Of a stretch of 64,000 nt of DNA, positions 36,721 through 45,671 are shown piece by piece (positions within the stretch are counted from its first letter, which is position 1; each line of letters opens with the position of its first letter). The position numbers were made by a program, and so were the translations under genes. The notes beneath the pieces were generated by a model that made no database searches, was not told where the DNA came from, and saw only the letters and a program-made list of their open reading frames with translations. Location of the stretch: contig JAKQGX010000036.1 in NCBI GenBank assembly GCA_029573235.1, forward strand, positions 1-64,000, written 5' to 3'. Origin of the DNA: Bacteroidota bacterium (GTDB lineage Bacteria > Bacteroidota > Bacteroidia > Chitinophagales > Chitinophagaceae).

Positions 36721-37608
36721 ATGATTTATATAGAACCCTGCGGCGGACTCGGAAACCGTATGCGGGCACTCGACTCAGCCATTCAACTGGCACAATACCG
36801 AAAGACCAAAGTAGTAGTCTTTTGGAAGGTCAATAACGAACTGCATGCCCCCTTCGAATCGCTCTTTGAGCCTTTGCCCAAGGCAGCCCGCATTCATAAA
36901 CTATTCAACAAAGCCGAAGGACAATACCTCAACGAATATTACGACCGCTACTTTACCGGAAGAATCAAAAAATACTTCAAACCACTATTGATAGACAACC
37001 CCGAGTGGGACGACTGCGTACCCGGCAAAGCCTATTTCAAAATCTTTTATGACTTTATGGATGGCAAGCCCGGTTATGATGCTGCCTTTGAGCAATACAG
37101 CAAAGACCAATGGGATACCCTCTGGCCAAAGAAAAGCTATTACCTGCGTTCATACTCCCGTTTCTTCGGCGATGATATGAGCGACTATGCCTACTTCAAG
37201 CCCGTGCCTGCCATCTTAGAAAAAGCACAAGCCCTGCTGTCGCAAATGAGCGACAATACTTGTGGTGTGCACATCCGCCGCACCGACCAACTGAAAGCCA
37301 TTGCCATTAGCACCACCGACAAATACGTGATGGCTATGGAGCAAGAGATACAACAAAACCCCTCGGTACAGTTTTACCTTGCCACCGACGACCCGAATGA
37401 AAAAGCCTTTATGCAACAGCAATTTGGCAACCGTATCGTTACCGCCGCCGTGAAGTACGGAAGAGATAATACCGAAGCCATCAAAGACTCGCTGGTAGAG
37501 CTCTATGTGCTCAGTAAGATGAAAAAAATCATCGGTAGCTACGAAAGCTCCTTTACACAAACCGCAACTTCCTACAATGGAAGAAAACCCTATATCGTGA
37601 TGAAATAA
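36721..37608 (+). CDS. NodZ/alpha-1,6-fucosyltransferase-like protein
   Basis: The start at 36721 (MIYIEPCGGLGNRMRA) gives 295 residues. A longer frame upstream reads through GC-rich sequence without conserved content. The N-terminal G-G-L-G-N-R is the donor-binding loop of fucosyltransferases (GT11/GT23 and POFUT-like). H-I-R-R-T-D near residue 183 is the basic motif that binds the GDP diphosphate in GT23/NodZ enzymes. The window makes GDP-L-fucose (gmd, fcl), so this is the best candidate for its use. Linkage cannot be assigned. The C-terminal S-S-F-T-Q-T-A also fits the family. Confidence 0.72.
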   Translation: MIYIEPCGGLGNRMRALDSAIQLAQYRKTKVVVFWKVNNELHAPFESLFEPLPKAARIHKLFNKAEGQYLNEYYDRYFTGRIKKYFKPLLIDNPEWDDCVPGKAYFKIFYDFMDGKPGYDAAFEQYSKDQWDTLWPKKSYYLRSYSRFFGDDMSDYAYFKPVPAILEKAQALLSQMSDNTCGVHIRRTDQLKAIAISTTDKYVMAMEQEIQQNPSVQFYLATDDPNEKAFMQQQFGNRIVTAAVKYGRDNTEAIKDSLVELYVLSKMKKIIGSYESSFTQTATSYNGRKPYIVMK

Positions 37609-37672
37609 ACCGCCATCACGTTTTACTCCATCAGCTTTTTACAACTTCATTTCACAACGCTCTTAACATCCC

Positions 37673-39589
37673 ATGTGTGGCATAGCCGGAATATATAGAA
37701 TGACAGGAGCAGCCGTAGCCCCTGCCGAAATAAAAGCCCTCACCGATGCGATTGCGCACCGCGGGCCGGATGGCGAAGGCTGCTGGATAGCCCCTTCAGG
37801 ACAATTAGGCTTGGGGCACCGTCGCCTCTCGATACTGGATTTATCGACACTGGGGGCACAGCCCATGCATGATGCCACAGGCAACCTTACGATTGTCTTC
37901 AACGGAGAGCTGTTCAACTTTGTAGAGTTGCGCGATGAGTTGCGCAGCTTGGGACATGCCTTCACCACTGATACCGATACGGAAGTATTGCTGGCAGCCT
38001 ACCGCGCTTGGGGCAGGGATTGCCTGCATCGCTTCAATGGCTTTTGGGCCTTTGCCCTTTGGGATGAAACCCAACAAACACTCTGGCTGGCACGCGACCG
38101 CTTTGGTATAAAACCCTTGTACTACTTGCACCAACCCGGAAAGCAGCTGGTATTCGGCTCCGAGACCAATCAGTTTAAACACCTGCAACAGTTCACCCGT
38201 CGTGCCGATAGCCGCCATGTGAGTTACCTCATTCAGAACTGTTGGGGCTTAGAAGGCTTGGGAAAAACCTTGTATGAAGGAGTGGAAAGCCTGCGCCCCG
38301 GACATCAAATGGTGGTTACCAAAGACGGTATTCAACAGTCCGGTGCATGGTGGAGCACGGCTGCCAACACCGTGTCCACACCCGAAGATTATGATGTGCA
38401 AGTAGCCGATTTTAAAGCATTGTTCAGTGATGCCATCAAGTTGCGCCTACGGAGTGATGTGAGCATTGCCTCTGCGCTCAGCGGCGGACTGGATTCTTCA
38501 TCGGTCTATGCTACCATTCACCATATCGTTTCAAAGGACCCCGCTTTATACCGCTTGCCCAAAGACTGGCAGAAAGCATTCGTGGCCACCTTCCCCGGTA
38601 CGGAGCAAGATGAGCGCGCCTATGCCGAGCAAGTATTGGAGCATGTAAATGGGAAAGGTGTTTTCATAGATGTGAACACCGGCAGCAAAGACCTCGTAGC
38701 GCTCTTGCTCGATAGCATACAGAGCTATGATACCATTTACTCTACACCTTTATTCATCTTAGATGGGGTATATGGAAAGATGCGCTCCCAGGGCATTACC
38801 GTATCAATGGATGGACATGGCGTAGATGAGATGTTGTATGGCTACACGGTGAATGTGAAGCAAGCATGGGATTATGTGCGCTCGCTGGGCGATACGGCTT
38901 ATGCCGATGACCTCTCCCGCACGTACCTGGAAATGTTGACTCCCGAAAGTCATGCACAAGCATTAAAAACACTCCATAAAAAACCACCGACCTTATGGCA
39001 ACGTGCCTTACGAAGACTCACCGGCGTACACACAGCACCTCCCACCGCCGCTGAGCCTTGGTTTTTACCGGAGCATACCGAAGGTATAAATCTGCCAGCT
39101 ATTGAGGTTCCGGATGCATACAAAGGTGTGGAGGGTATTTTGTACAGTACCTTCCATCATACGGTGCTGCCCACCATTCTTCGCAATTTTGATAAAGGTG
39201 CCATGCGCAACAGCATCGAGATACGCATGCCTTTCTTAGACTATCGTTTGGTGCAGTACGTGTTTTCGTTGCCCATGAAAAGCAAGTTGGGTGGCGGTTT
39301 TACCAAACGTATTCTCCGCGATGCCATGAAGGGAATCTTACCCGAAGACATTCGCACCCGAAAACTGAAAACGGGCTTCAATGCACCTTTACCAAGTTGG
39401 TATCGAAACGAACTGAAAACCCTGCTGATGGATGAAGTGGCATCGACCTCCTTTACGCAATCCTCCTATTTTAATGGAGCCACAATTCGTAAATTCGTAC
39501 TTGAAAAATACCAACACGACAACTGGACAGAAAACGACTGTTTCAGTCTTTGGCCGGTGTTGAACGCCCATTTATTATTAAAAAATTAA
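37673..39589 (+). CDS. asnB: AsnB-like glutamine-dependent amidotransferase (second copy)
   Basis: The 638-residue protein starts M-C-G-I-A-G-I-Y with the Cys2 nucleophile. R-G-P-D-G-E-G and F-N-G-E-L-F-N-F-V mark the glutaminase domain. The synthetase domain has S-G-G-L-D-S-S near residue 269 and D-G-H-G-V-D-E-M-L-Y-G-Y near 380. It differs strongly from the copy at 25358 (A-D-E-L-F-G-G-Y there, V-D-E-M-L-Y-G-Y here), so it is not a recent duplicate. In polysaccharide loci such proteins (WbpS-like) amidate uronic acids; this role is inferred. A true asparagine synthetase is the alternative. The frame of the next gene overlaps its 3' end. Confidence 0.85.
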   Translation: MCGIAGIYRMTGAAVAPAEIKALTDAIAHRGPDGEGCWIAPSGQLGLGHRRLSILDLSTLGAQPMHDATGNLTIVFNGELFNFVELRDELRSLGHAFTTDTDTEVLLAAYRAWGRDCLHRFNGFWAFALWDETQQTLWLARDRFGIKPLYYLHQPGKQLVFGSETNQFKHLQQFTRRADSRHVSYLIQNCWGLEGLGKTLYEGVESLRPGHQMVVTKDGIQQSGAWWSTAANTVSTPEDYDVQVADFKALFSDAIKLRLRSDVSIASALSGGLDSSSVYATIHHIVSKDPALYRLPKDWQKAFVATFPGTEQDERAYAEQVLEHVNGKGVFIDVNTGSKDLVALLLDSIQSYDTIYSTPLFILDGVYGKMRSQGITVSMDGHGVDEMLYGYTVNVKQAWDYVRSLGDTAYADDLSRTYLEMLTPESHAQALKTLHKKPPTLWQRALRRLTGVHTAPPTAAEPWFLPEHTEGINLPAIEVPDAYKGVEGILYSTFHHTVLPTILRNFDKGAMRNSIEIRMPFLDYRLVQYVFSLPMKSKLGGGFTKRILRDAMKGILPEDIRTRKLKTGFNAPLPSWYRNELKTLLMDEVASTSFTQSSYFNGATIRKFVLEKYQHDNWTENDCFSLWPVLNAHLLLKN

Positions 39590-39603
39590 TCGACCATATT
39601 ACT

Positions 39604-40614
39604 GTGCATCATTCTAGTTTAAAATTTGCCATTGTAGGCTGTGGACATATAGCCCAACGCCATGCCGAACACATCTCTAACAAAGCCCAACTGACGGCCG
39701 TTTGCGATACAGTAAAAGAAAAAGCAGATGCCCTGGCTGCCAAATATCAAGCAAAGGCCTACTATTCGCTCGAAGACCTGCTGAGCGGTGAGCCCGATAC
39801 CCAAATCGTGTCGGTATGCACCCCCAATGGAGTACACGCTGCACATGCCATACAAGTACTGAACGCCGGCAAACATGCCCTTTGTGAAAAACCATTAGGG
39901 TTGTCGGTAGCCGAGTGTGGCCACATGATACAAGCCGCCGAGAAAAACAACCGAAGACTTTTTGCCATCAAGCAAAACCGCTACAATCCGCCGGTAGCCG
40001 CCGTGAAACAATTGATAGAAGAAGGACGATTGGGCAAGATTACCAATGTACAACTCAGTTGTTTTTGGAACAGAAACAACGCCTATTATGCCAACTCATG
40101 GAAAGGAACAAAAGACATGGATGGTGGCATACTATACACCCAGTTCAGCCATTTTATAGACCTGCTGTATTGGATGGTGGGTGATGTAGCCGATGTAAAA
40201 GCAATGACCTCAAATTTCCAACATGAGGGTGTGATAGACTTTGAAGATACGGCGGTGGTGATTTTGAAATTTGTAAACGGCGCATTGGGAACTATCAATT
40301 GCACCATCAACAGCCACGAACGCAATATGGAAGGTTCGCTGACTATATTTGGAGAGAAAGGAACGGTGAAAATAGGCGGACAATACCTGAACGAATTGGA
40401 ATACCAAAATATAGAAGGTTATAAAATAGAGCATCTGCCCGAAGGCAATAAAGCCAATAATTACGGCACCTACTTCGGCTCGATGAGCAACCACAACTTG
40501 GTGTACGATAACGTGATTGAAGTACTGGAGAAAGGTGCCCAGATCACTACCAGTGCCTTTGAAGGACTTAAAACCGTAGAAATCATTCAAAAAATTTACG
40601 CTGCTGCCCAGTAA
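39604..40614 (+). CDS. Gfo/Idh/MocA-family oxidoreductase (WbpB/WlbA-like)
   Basis: The NAD-binding motif is F-A-I-V-G-C-G-H-I-A-Q-R-H. It is followed by C-E-K-P-L-G near residue 88, the catalytic Lys-Pro motif of the family, and D-G-G-I-L-Y-T-Q-F-S-H-F-I-D near 170 with the conserved His. The GTG at 39604 is chosen as start (15 bases after the asnB stop). An ATG at 39550 would overlap asnB by 40 bases. WbpB-type enzymes oxidise C3 of UDP-GlcNAcA before amination, which would link the dehydrogenase at 17469 to an aminotransferase. Other sugar oxidations remain possible. Confidence 0.85.
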   Translation: MHHSSLKFAIVGCGHIAQRHAEHISNKAQLTAVCDTVKEKADALAAKYQAKAYYSLEDLLSGEPDTQIVSVCTPNGVHAAHAIQVLNAGKHALCEKPLGLSVAECGHMIQAAEKNNRRLFAIKQNRYNPPVAAVKQLIEEGRLGKITNVQLSCFWNRNNAYYANSWKGTKDMDGGILYTQFSHFIDLLYWMVGDVADVKAMTSNFQHEGVIDFEDTAVVILKFVNGALGTINCTINSHERNMEGSLTIFGEKGTVKIGGQYLNELEYQNIEGYKIEHLPEGNKANNYGTYFGSMSNHNLVYDNVIEVLEKGAQITTSAFEGLKTVEIIQKIYAAAQ

Positions 40615-40668
40615 GCACCGCAGTGTTCGGAATACCTATAAAAATGAAGCCCCTATCATTTTTTTATA

Positions 40669-41787
40669 ATGAAAGTTTTTCAAACAGCACACACATTTGC
40701 CCCATTTACCAATTATCTAGAGCAGAAGTACCACATCAGCGAACGAGACTATAGTTTCGCTGAGTTGCAAAGTATTGTTATCGATGAAGGTTTTAATGCC
40801 GTTCATCATTTATTACCCATCCTCAATGGCGACAAGGAAAATGGTTTTTATACCCTTTGGAATTATGAGCCCATGCAGCGTCGGTGGGCCAAGGAAAATG
40901 GCTGCCGTGAAACCGACTTGAAAGCCATTCAGCGGGCACAGATAGAAGCCTTTGGTCCGGATGTATTTTATACCCTTTCCCCCATTCAATACAGCCCGGA
41001 TGAGATACGCGCCTTGCCGGAGAAAATGATAAAGTTGAGTTGGTTTGCCTCACCGGAAAAAAACAATATTGACTTTAGCGCTTATCATGCACGGCTGACC
41101 AACCTACCCACGGATGTAGGCACAGAAAATGGATTTCGCAGTTCATTTTTTCAACTGAGTGATGCGCCGGTTTTTCATCCATTTAGCGAACATACCCATC
41201 GCCCGATAGATGTGCTGTTCTTTGGGCAGTACATGAAAGATCATTTCGACAAACGCAACGGCTACATTCATGAGTTGATACGCTTACAAGAAAAGCATGG
41301 CTTCAACTTAATGCTAGCCTTGATGACGAATTATGAGTATGAGCATCTCTTGCCGTTTAAACTTCCATACGCCTTGCATGAGAAATTTAAAGTGCTGCGA
41401 TTCCCGCCCAAGCAAGTGGCAGAAAAAGCCCATGCACCTTTATTTGGTACCAGTATGTTGCGCACTATCGGACAGGCAAAAATTGTTTTTAACTGCCATG
41501 TAGATATTGCTGGTGAGCATCGGGTGAATATGCGCATCTTTGAAGCGTTAGGATGTGGTGCACACATGCTGAGTGATGAAGGCATCTATCCGGAAGGACT
41601 GATACCCGGAACACATTTTACTACCTATAAAAACATTGGCGACTTAGAAGCAAAAATCTTACACTTGCTGGCGAATGATAAGGAACGTACCACGATTGCC
41701 AAAGAGGGTACCGCCGCCATACGAGCACTATATTCCAAAGAACAGCAATGGCAACAGTTTCAAAAGATAGCCGCTTCGTTTTCATAA
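40669..41787 (+). CDS. Glycosyltransferase with CgeB-like C-terminal domain
   Basis: The 372-residue protein has a GT-B-like shape. The C-terminal half contains I-V-F-N-C-H-V-D then H-R-V-N-M-R-I-F-E-A-L-G-C-G-A-H-M-L-S-D-E, matching the N-M-R-x-F-E-A motif of the CgeB/Glyco_trans_1_2 group. P-D-V-F-Y-T-L-S-P near residue 100 is the typical end of the N-terminal domain. It probably acts as a glycosyltransferase. The donor is not known. The gene is followed after 7 bases by fdtA. Confidence 0.8.
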   Translation: MKVFQTAHTFAPFTNYLEQKYHISERDYSFAELQSIVIDEGFNAVHHLLPILNGDKENGFYTLWNYEPMQRRWAKENGCRETDLKAIQRAQIEAFGPDVFYTLSPIQYSPDEIRALPEKMIKLSWFASPEKNNIDFSAYHARLTNLPTDVGTENGFRSSFFQLSDAPVFHPFSEHTHRPIDVLFFGQYMKDHFDKRNGYIHELIRLQEKHGFNLMLALMTNYEYEHLLPFKLPYALHEKFKVLRFPPKQVAEKAHAPLFGTSMLRTIGQAKIVFNCHVDIAGEHRVNMRIFEALGCGAHMLSDEGIYPEGLIPGTHFTTYKNIGDLEAKILHLLANDKERTTIAKEGTAAIRALYSKEQQWQQFQKIAASFS

Positions 41788-41794
41788 AGACATT

Positions 41795-42193
41795 ATGCAA
41801 CAACCACACCTCATTCAGTTTCCATCCATAGGCGATTCTTCCCTTGGCTACTTGTCTGTGGGAGAAGGATTGGGCGCTATACCCTTTCCGATTGCCAGAG
41901 TTTATTGGACGTACTATACTCCACAAAATGTACAACGGGGAGGTCATGCCAATATCGGAAAAGAATTAGTGTTAGTGGCTGTTGCCGGCACCATCACCAT
42001 CACCACCGAAATGCGTGATGGCACCTGCGATACCTTTGTATTAGACCATCCGGCAACGGGCTTATTTATACCGAAACTGTGCTGGCATTCGATGAAATAC
42101 TCGCACAGTGCTGTACAAATGGTGATCGCCTCCAACCATTATAGCGAAGCAGATTACATCCGTGATTATAGCACCTTTAAAGCATGGAAGTAG
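41795..42193 (+). CDS. fdtA: FdtA/QdtA-type dTDP-4-keto-6-deoxyglucose 3,4-ketoisomerase
   Basis: The 132-residue cupin starts with the family pattern R-V-Y-W-T-Y-Y-T, then R-G-G-H-A-N, V-A-G-T-I-T-I, L-F-I-P-K-L-C-W-H, and ends with S-E-A-D-Y-I-R-D-Y-S-T-F. This matches FdtA/QdtA, which shift the keto group of dTDP-4-keto-6-deoxyglucose from C4 to C3. Known FdtA has two active-site histidines in H-A-H. Here the second is Asn (H-A-N), so activity may be altered. The aminotransferase FdtB is encoded three genes downstream. It overlaps the next gene by 10 bases. Confidence 0.85.
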   Translation: MQQPHLIQFPSIGDSSLGYLSVGEGLGAIPFPIARVYWTYYTPQNVQRGGHANIGKELVLVAVAGTITITTEMRDGTCDTFVLDHPATGLFIPKLCWHSMKYSHSAVQMVIASNHYSEADYIRDYSTFKAWK

Positions 42194-42636
42194 TATTTGT
42201 TGTTTTTGACGAAACCTTTAAGGAGTCCACGTATCAATGGCTTCAAAACGAAACTTTGCGGACATTGATAGATGCACCGGCAATTACCAAAGAACAACAA
42301 GAAGCTTGGTTTGCCGCCCTACCACAACGTACCGACTATAAAATATGGGGCATCGTAGCCGACCAACAACCCATAGGAGTATGCGGACTAAAAAACATAA
42401 CCACGACACAAGCAGAATATTGGGGCTATATTGGTAACACCACTTATTGGGGAAAAGGTATCGGCAAAGAGATGATGCGTTTTGTAGAAACACAAGCCAC
42501 CCAACTGCACTTATCTTCTTTGTATTTGAAAGTACTGCAAAGTAATGAGCGCGCCATACGGTTGTATGAGAAAGCCGGTTTTCAAGCCGCACCCTCTACA
42601 GATGCTTATGTGCACATGTCAAAAGCCCTTTCATAA
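42184..42636 (+). CDS. GNAT-family N-acetyltransferase
   Basis: The 150-residue protein has the GNAT fold: I-W-G-I-V-A-D-Q-Q-P-I-G-V-C-G-L-K in the central strands, and Y-W-G-K-G-I-G-K-E-M-M as acetyl-CoA-binding motif A near residue 88. L-K-V-L-Q-S-N-E-R-A-I-R-L-Y-E-K-A-G-F marks motif B. The fdt context suggests N-acetylation of a 3-amino-3,6-dideoxyhexose. In the characterised Fdt pathway this step uses a hexapeptide-repeat enzyme (FdtC), so a GNAT would be a non-orthologous replacement. This is an inference. Confidence 0.82.
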   Translation: MEVVFVVFDETFKESTYQWLQNETLRTLIDAPAITKEQQEAWFAALPQRTDYKIWGIVADQQPIGVCGLKNITTTQAEYWGYIGNTTYWGKGIGKEMMRFVETQATQLHLSSLYLKVLQSNERAIRLYEKAGFQAAPSTDAYVHMSKALS

Positions 42637-42663
42637 TAACACGACCAACAGCCTACTTCTTTT

Positions 42664-43599
42664 ATGCCTCATACCCCCTACCTACTGTCCGAGAGTTATT
42701 ATCGCGAAACGTTTTCAAAAACATTCAATCCGTACATCAGTCATGCTTTTGTAGCGCATAATGCCGGTAAGGTGGAAGCTCTGTTGCACCTTGCTAATAC
42801 CGAAAAGAAACCCGATATAGGCGTGGTGTTTGGAGTGAGAAACAACCAATTAATAGCACCGTTTTCGGCACCTTTTGGAGGGTTGCATTACCGACATGAA
42901 TTGGTGTACTCTGCCGAGGTAGATACGTTTGTAGCCGCTATTAAAGACTATTTCGAGCAATCGGCATACAGTCATTTGTCTATTACACTGCCTCCGGGTA
43001 TTTACAGTCGTAATATGAATGCGAAGGCTATCAGTGCCTTTTTCAGAATGGGTTATACGATGAAAGCTGCGGATGCCACCAACTATATTCCATTGGCTGC
43101 TTTGGGTGAAAAGTTTAGCGAGCGCACAGCCCGCGACTATTATGCACAAGCTGTAAAGTTTGGATTGCAATTCCGTAATGTAACGGCGCCGCAAGACCTC
43201 GAGTTGGTTTATGAAATTATAAAAGAAAATAGAGCACGCATGGGTCGCCCCATCTTTATGACCTTATCAGACATTAGGGCGATGGAAAAAATATGGCCGG
43301 TAGATTACTTTTTGGTTCAAGACGCAACGGGGCAAGCTGTAGCTGCTGCCATTTTCTATCGGGCACACGCTACCATTGCACAAGCCGTCCTTTGGGGCGA
43401 TAGCGAAGCCGGTCGTCCGTTGCGCGCCATGGACTTTATGATATGGGAGCTATGCAATACCTACCGAAACATGTCTTATGACTATATAGACCTGGGCATC
43501 TCAACCGAAAACAGTGTTCCGAATACCCACTTACTACGTTTTAAAGAATCACACGAAAGCGCTACCGATATTCGGTTTACGTTTTCCTTATCGAAATAA
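42664..43599 (+). CDS. FemAB/GNAT-fold acyltransferase-like protein
   Basis: The 311-residue protein has the two-GNAT-lobe layout of FemAB-like proteins. The first lobe has P-F-S-A-P-F-G-G-L-H near residue 57. The second lobe holds A-A-A-I-F-Y-R-A-H-A-T-I-A-Q-A-V-L-W-G-D, typical of Acetyltransf_6, and Y-D-Y-I-D-L-G-I-S-T near 275. Proteins of this type sit between fdtA and fdtB in some Bacteroidota loci. Whether it transfers an amino-acyl or acetyl group to the amino sugar is unknown. The gene lies 27 bases after the GNAT gene and 24 before fdtB. Confidence 0.7.
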   Translation: MPHTPYLLSESYYRETFSKTFNPYISHAFVAHNAGKVEALLHLANTEKKPDIGVVFGVRNNQLIAPFSAPFGGLHYRHELVYSAEVDTFVAAIKDYFEQSAYSHLSITLPPGIYSRNMNAKAISAFFRMGYTMKAADATNYIPLAALGEKFSERTARDYYAQAVKFGLQFRNVTAPQDLELVYEIIKENRARMGRPIFMTLSDIRAMEKIWPVDYFLVQDATGQAVAAAIFYRAHATIAQAVLWGDSEAGRPLRAMDFMIWELCNTYRNMSYDYIDLGISTENSVPNTHLLRFKESHESATDIRFTFSLSK

Positions 43600-43623
43600 T
43601 ATTATCCACCCAAAACATACCAC

Positions 43624-44733
43624 GTGCAGTCTATACCATTTGTATCCTTTGAAGCCATCAACCGGCAAATAAAACCGGAGATTATGCCCGCCTTTGAATC
43701 GTTCTTTGACAAGGGCTGGTACATATTGGGCGAAGAAGTAAACGTTTTTGAAAAAGCCTATGCCGCTTTTAACCAAACCCAACACGCCATTGGCATCAGC
43801 AACGGATTGGATGCTTTACACATTGCTCTTCGCACGTTAGAAATTGGCAGTGGCGATGAAGTTATCATTCCGTCTAACACCTATATTGCTACGGCTCTTG
43901 CGGTATCGTATGCCGGGGCTACACCGGTTTTTGTAGAGCCCGATGCAGCTACGTACAACATCAACCCGGAAGCTATAGAAGCTGCCATTACAAAGCATAC
44001 CAAAGCCATCATGCCGGTACATTTATACGGGCAAGCCTGCAACATGACCACCATCATGGCAATTGCTGAAAAGCATGGGCTGCACGTAATAGAAGATAAT
44101 GCACAAGCCCACGGAGCAACTTGGGCGGGCAAGATTACCGGTAGTTGGGGCGACATTAATGCCACTAGTTTTTATCCCGGAAAAAACCTTGGCGCCTTGG
44201 GTGATGCCGGCGCACTAACAACCCATAGTGATGCATTGGCAAGCAAAGCCGCCATGCTTCGCAACTACGGTTCTCAAAAAAAATATTATAACGAAGCACT
44301 TGGGTTTAACAGCCGATTGGATGAATGTCAAGCTGCTTTTCTGAGTATTAAGTTGAAGTACCTGATGGAATGGACACAGCAACGACAAGCCATAGCTGCC
44401 CGTTACCAAGCCGCACTCAGCCGCATTGAAGCTATTACAGTTCCGTATTGCCATCCGGATGCTACACATGTGTATCACCTGTATGTTATCCGATGTGCGG
44501 AACGCAAAGCCTTGCAACATGCCCTTGCTGAAAAAGGAATTGGCACCTTGGTGCATTATCCCGTGCCGCCTCATTTGCAAGAAGCGTATCAACATTTAGG
44601 ATATAAAAAAGGAGCTTTCCCTATTGCCGAAGAACTTGCCGATACAATGCTGAGCCTACCTTTATGGCCCGGAATGAAAGAAGAACAAGTAGATTATGTG
44701 ATAGCGGCAATCAATAATTTTTTTAAGAAATAA
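43624..44733 (+). CDS. fdtB: DegT/DnrJ/EryC1/StrS sugar aminotransferase (FdtB-like)
   Basis: The 369-residue PLP enzyme starts at GTG. P-F-V-S-F and G-W-Y-I-L-G-E-E-V precede the conserved [14 protein letters not shown]. The PLP lysine lies in [14 protein letters not shown] near residue 186, and E-D-N-A-Q-A-H-G carries the ring-stacking region. The end H-Y-P-x-P-P-H-L-Q-x-A-Y is typical. With FdtA upstream it probably makes dTDP-3-amino-3,6-dideoxyhexose (Fuc3N or Qui3N). The dTDP-4-keto-6-deoxyglucose producers RmlA/RmlB are not in the window. Its stop overlaps the next start (TAATG). Confidence 0.88.
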   Translation: MQSIPFVSFEAINRQIKPEIMPAFESFFDKGWYILGEEVNVFEKAYAAFNQTQHAIGISNGLDALHIALRTLEIGSGDEVIIPSNTYIATALAVSYAGATPVFVEPDAATYNINPEAIEAAITKHTKAIMPVHLYGQACNMTTIMAIAEKHGLHVIEDNAQAHGATWAGKITGSWGDINATSFYPGKNLGALGDAGALTTHSDALASKAAMLRNYGSQKKYYNEALGFNSRLDECQAAFLSIKLKYLMEWTQQRQAIAARYQAALSRIEAITVPYCHPDATHVYHLYVIRCAERKALQHALAEKGIGTLVHYPVPPHLQEAYQHLGYKKGAFPIAEELADTMLSLPLWPGMKEEQVDYVIAAINNFFKK

Positions 44734-45671
44734 TGAGTCAACCCGTTGTTACGATTGCGGCGCTGTGCTACAACAACAGCCGTTATGTAATAGAAACGCT
44801 GGAGAGCATCAAGGCGCAAACCTATCCGTATGTAGAAGTACTGTTGGTGGATGATTGCTCCACGGATCATTCCGTAGAGGTTATTCAAGATTGGTTGCGA
44901 CAACATCATATTCACTACTGGCAGTTGATACGCCATAGCGCCAACCAAGGCGTTACCAAAACACTGAATGAAGTTATCGGAAAGGCATCCGGAAAATACT
45001 TTAAAGCCATTGCTTGTGATGATATCCTTTTGCCGGAGTACACAGCATACATGGTGCATCAGTTTGAGCAATTGACCGATGACTATGCCTTACTGTATTC
45101 GGATGTGCAAACGATAGATGAACACGCAACCCCTTTTGGAACCAGTCCTTTTACCGAACGGGGCTGGAATAAAGAAGCAGCCATACCATCCGGCGATATC
45201 TTTGACCAACTGGCAGATTGGTGTTTTATTCCAGCTGTGAGTACAATAATGCGCACCTCTGTTGTGCAACAACTTCAGTTCAGCGAACACTTGAAAGTGG
45301 AAGACTGGGATATGTGGCTGAAGATAGCCAAGCAATATAAAATCAAAGGACTTAATGTTCAGTTCTGTCAATATAGAATTCACAGTGCTTCGGTGTATCA
45401 GCAGAAAAGCCCTACCTATCAAGACCATGAATTGCAAACCGTAAAACAACACATGGGGCATAGCCTAGTAGCCGATAAAAAAATAAAAGATTTTATTTAC
45501 GAACGAAGCATCCGCCTGTATATGAATGGTGGCGACCGTGCTGCTTATTGGCTGTGGCAGCGGTTTCTGATAAAAAAGACGATACCGAATGCGGTTAATT
45601 TCTTAATGGCCTTGCTGGGTATTCGCTATGAAAAACGATTGAAATGGAAACAGCAACTACAACAAAAATAG
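44733..45671 (+). CDS. Glycosyltransferase family 2
   Basis: The 312-residue GT-A protein has V-T-I-A-A-L-C-Y-N-N-S-R-Y at the start, L-L-V-D-D-C-S-T-D-H-S near residue 36, and K-A-I-A-C-D-D-I-L near 92 (metal site). E-D-W-D-M-W-L-K near 190 is the usual acceptor-side E-D motif. It is translationally coupled to fdtB by a TAATG overlap, so it may use the amino sugar made by that cassette. It overlaps the next gene by 28 bases. Confidence 0.88.
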   Translation: MSQPVVTIAALCYNNSRYVIETLESIKAQTYPYVEVLLVDDCSTDHSVEVIQDWLRQHHIHYWQLIRHSANQGVTKTLNEVIGKASGKYFKAIACDDILLPEYTAYMVHQFEQLTDDYALLYSDVQTIDEHATPFGTSPFTERGWNKEAAIPSGDIFDQLADWCFIPAVSTIMRTSVVQQLQFSEHLKVEDWDMWLKIAKQYKIKGLNVQFCQYRIHSASVYQQKSPTYQDHELQTVKQHMGHSLVADKKIKDFIYERSIRLYMNGGDRAAYWLWQRFLIKKTIPNAVNFLMALLGIRYEKRLKWKQQLQQK

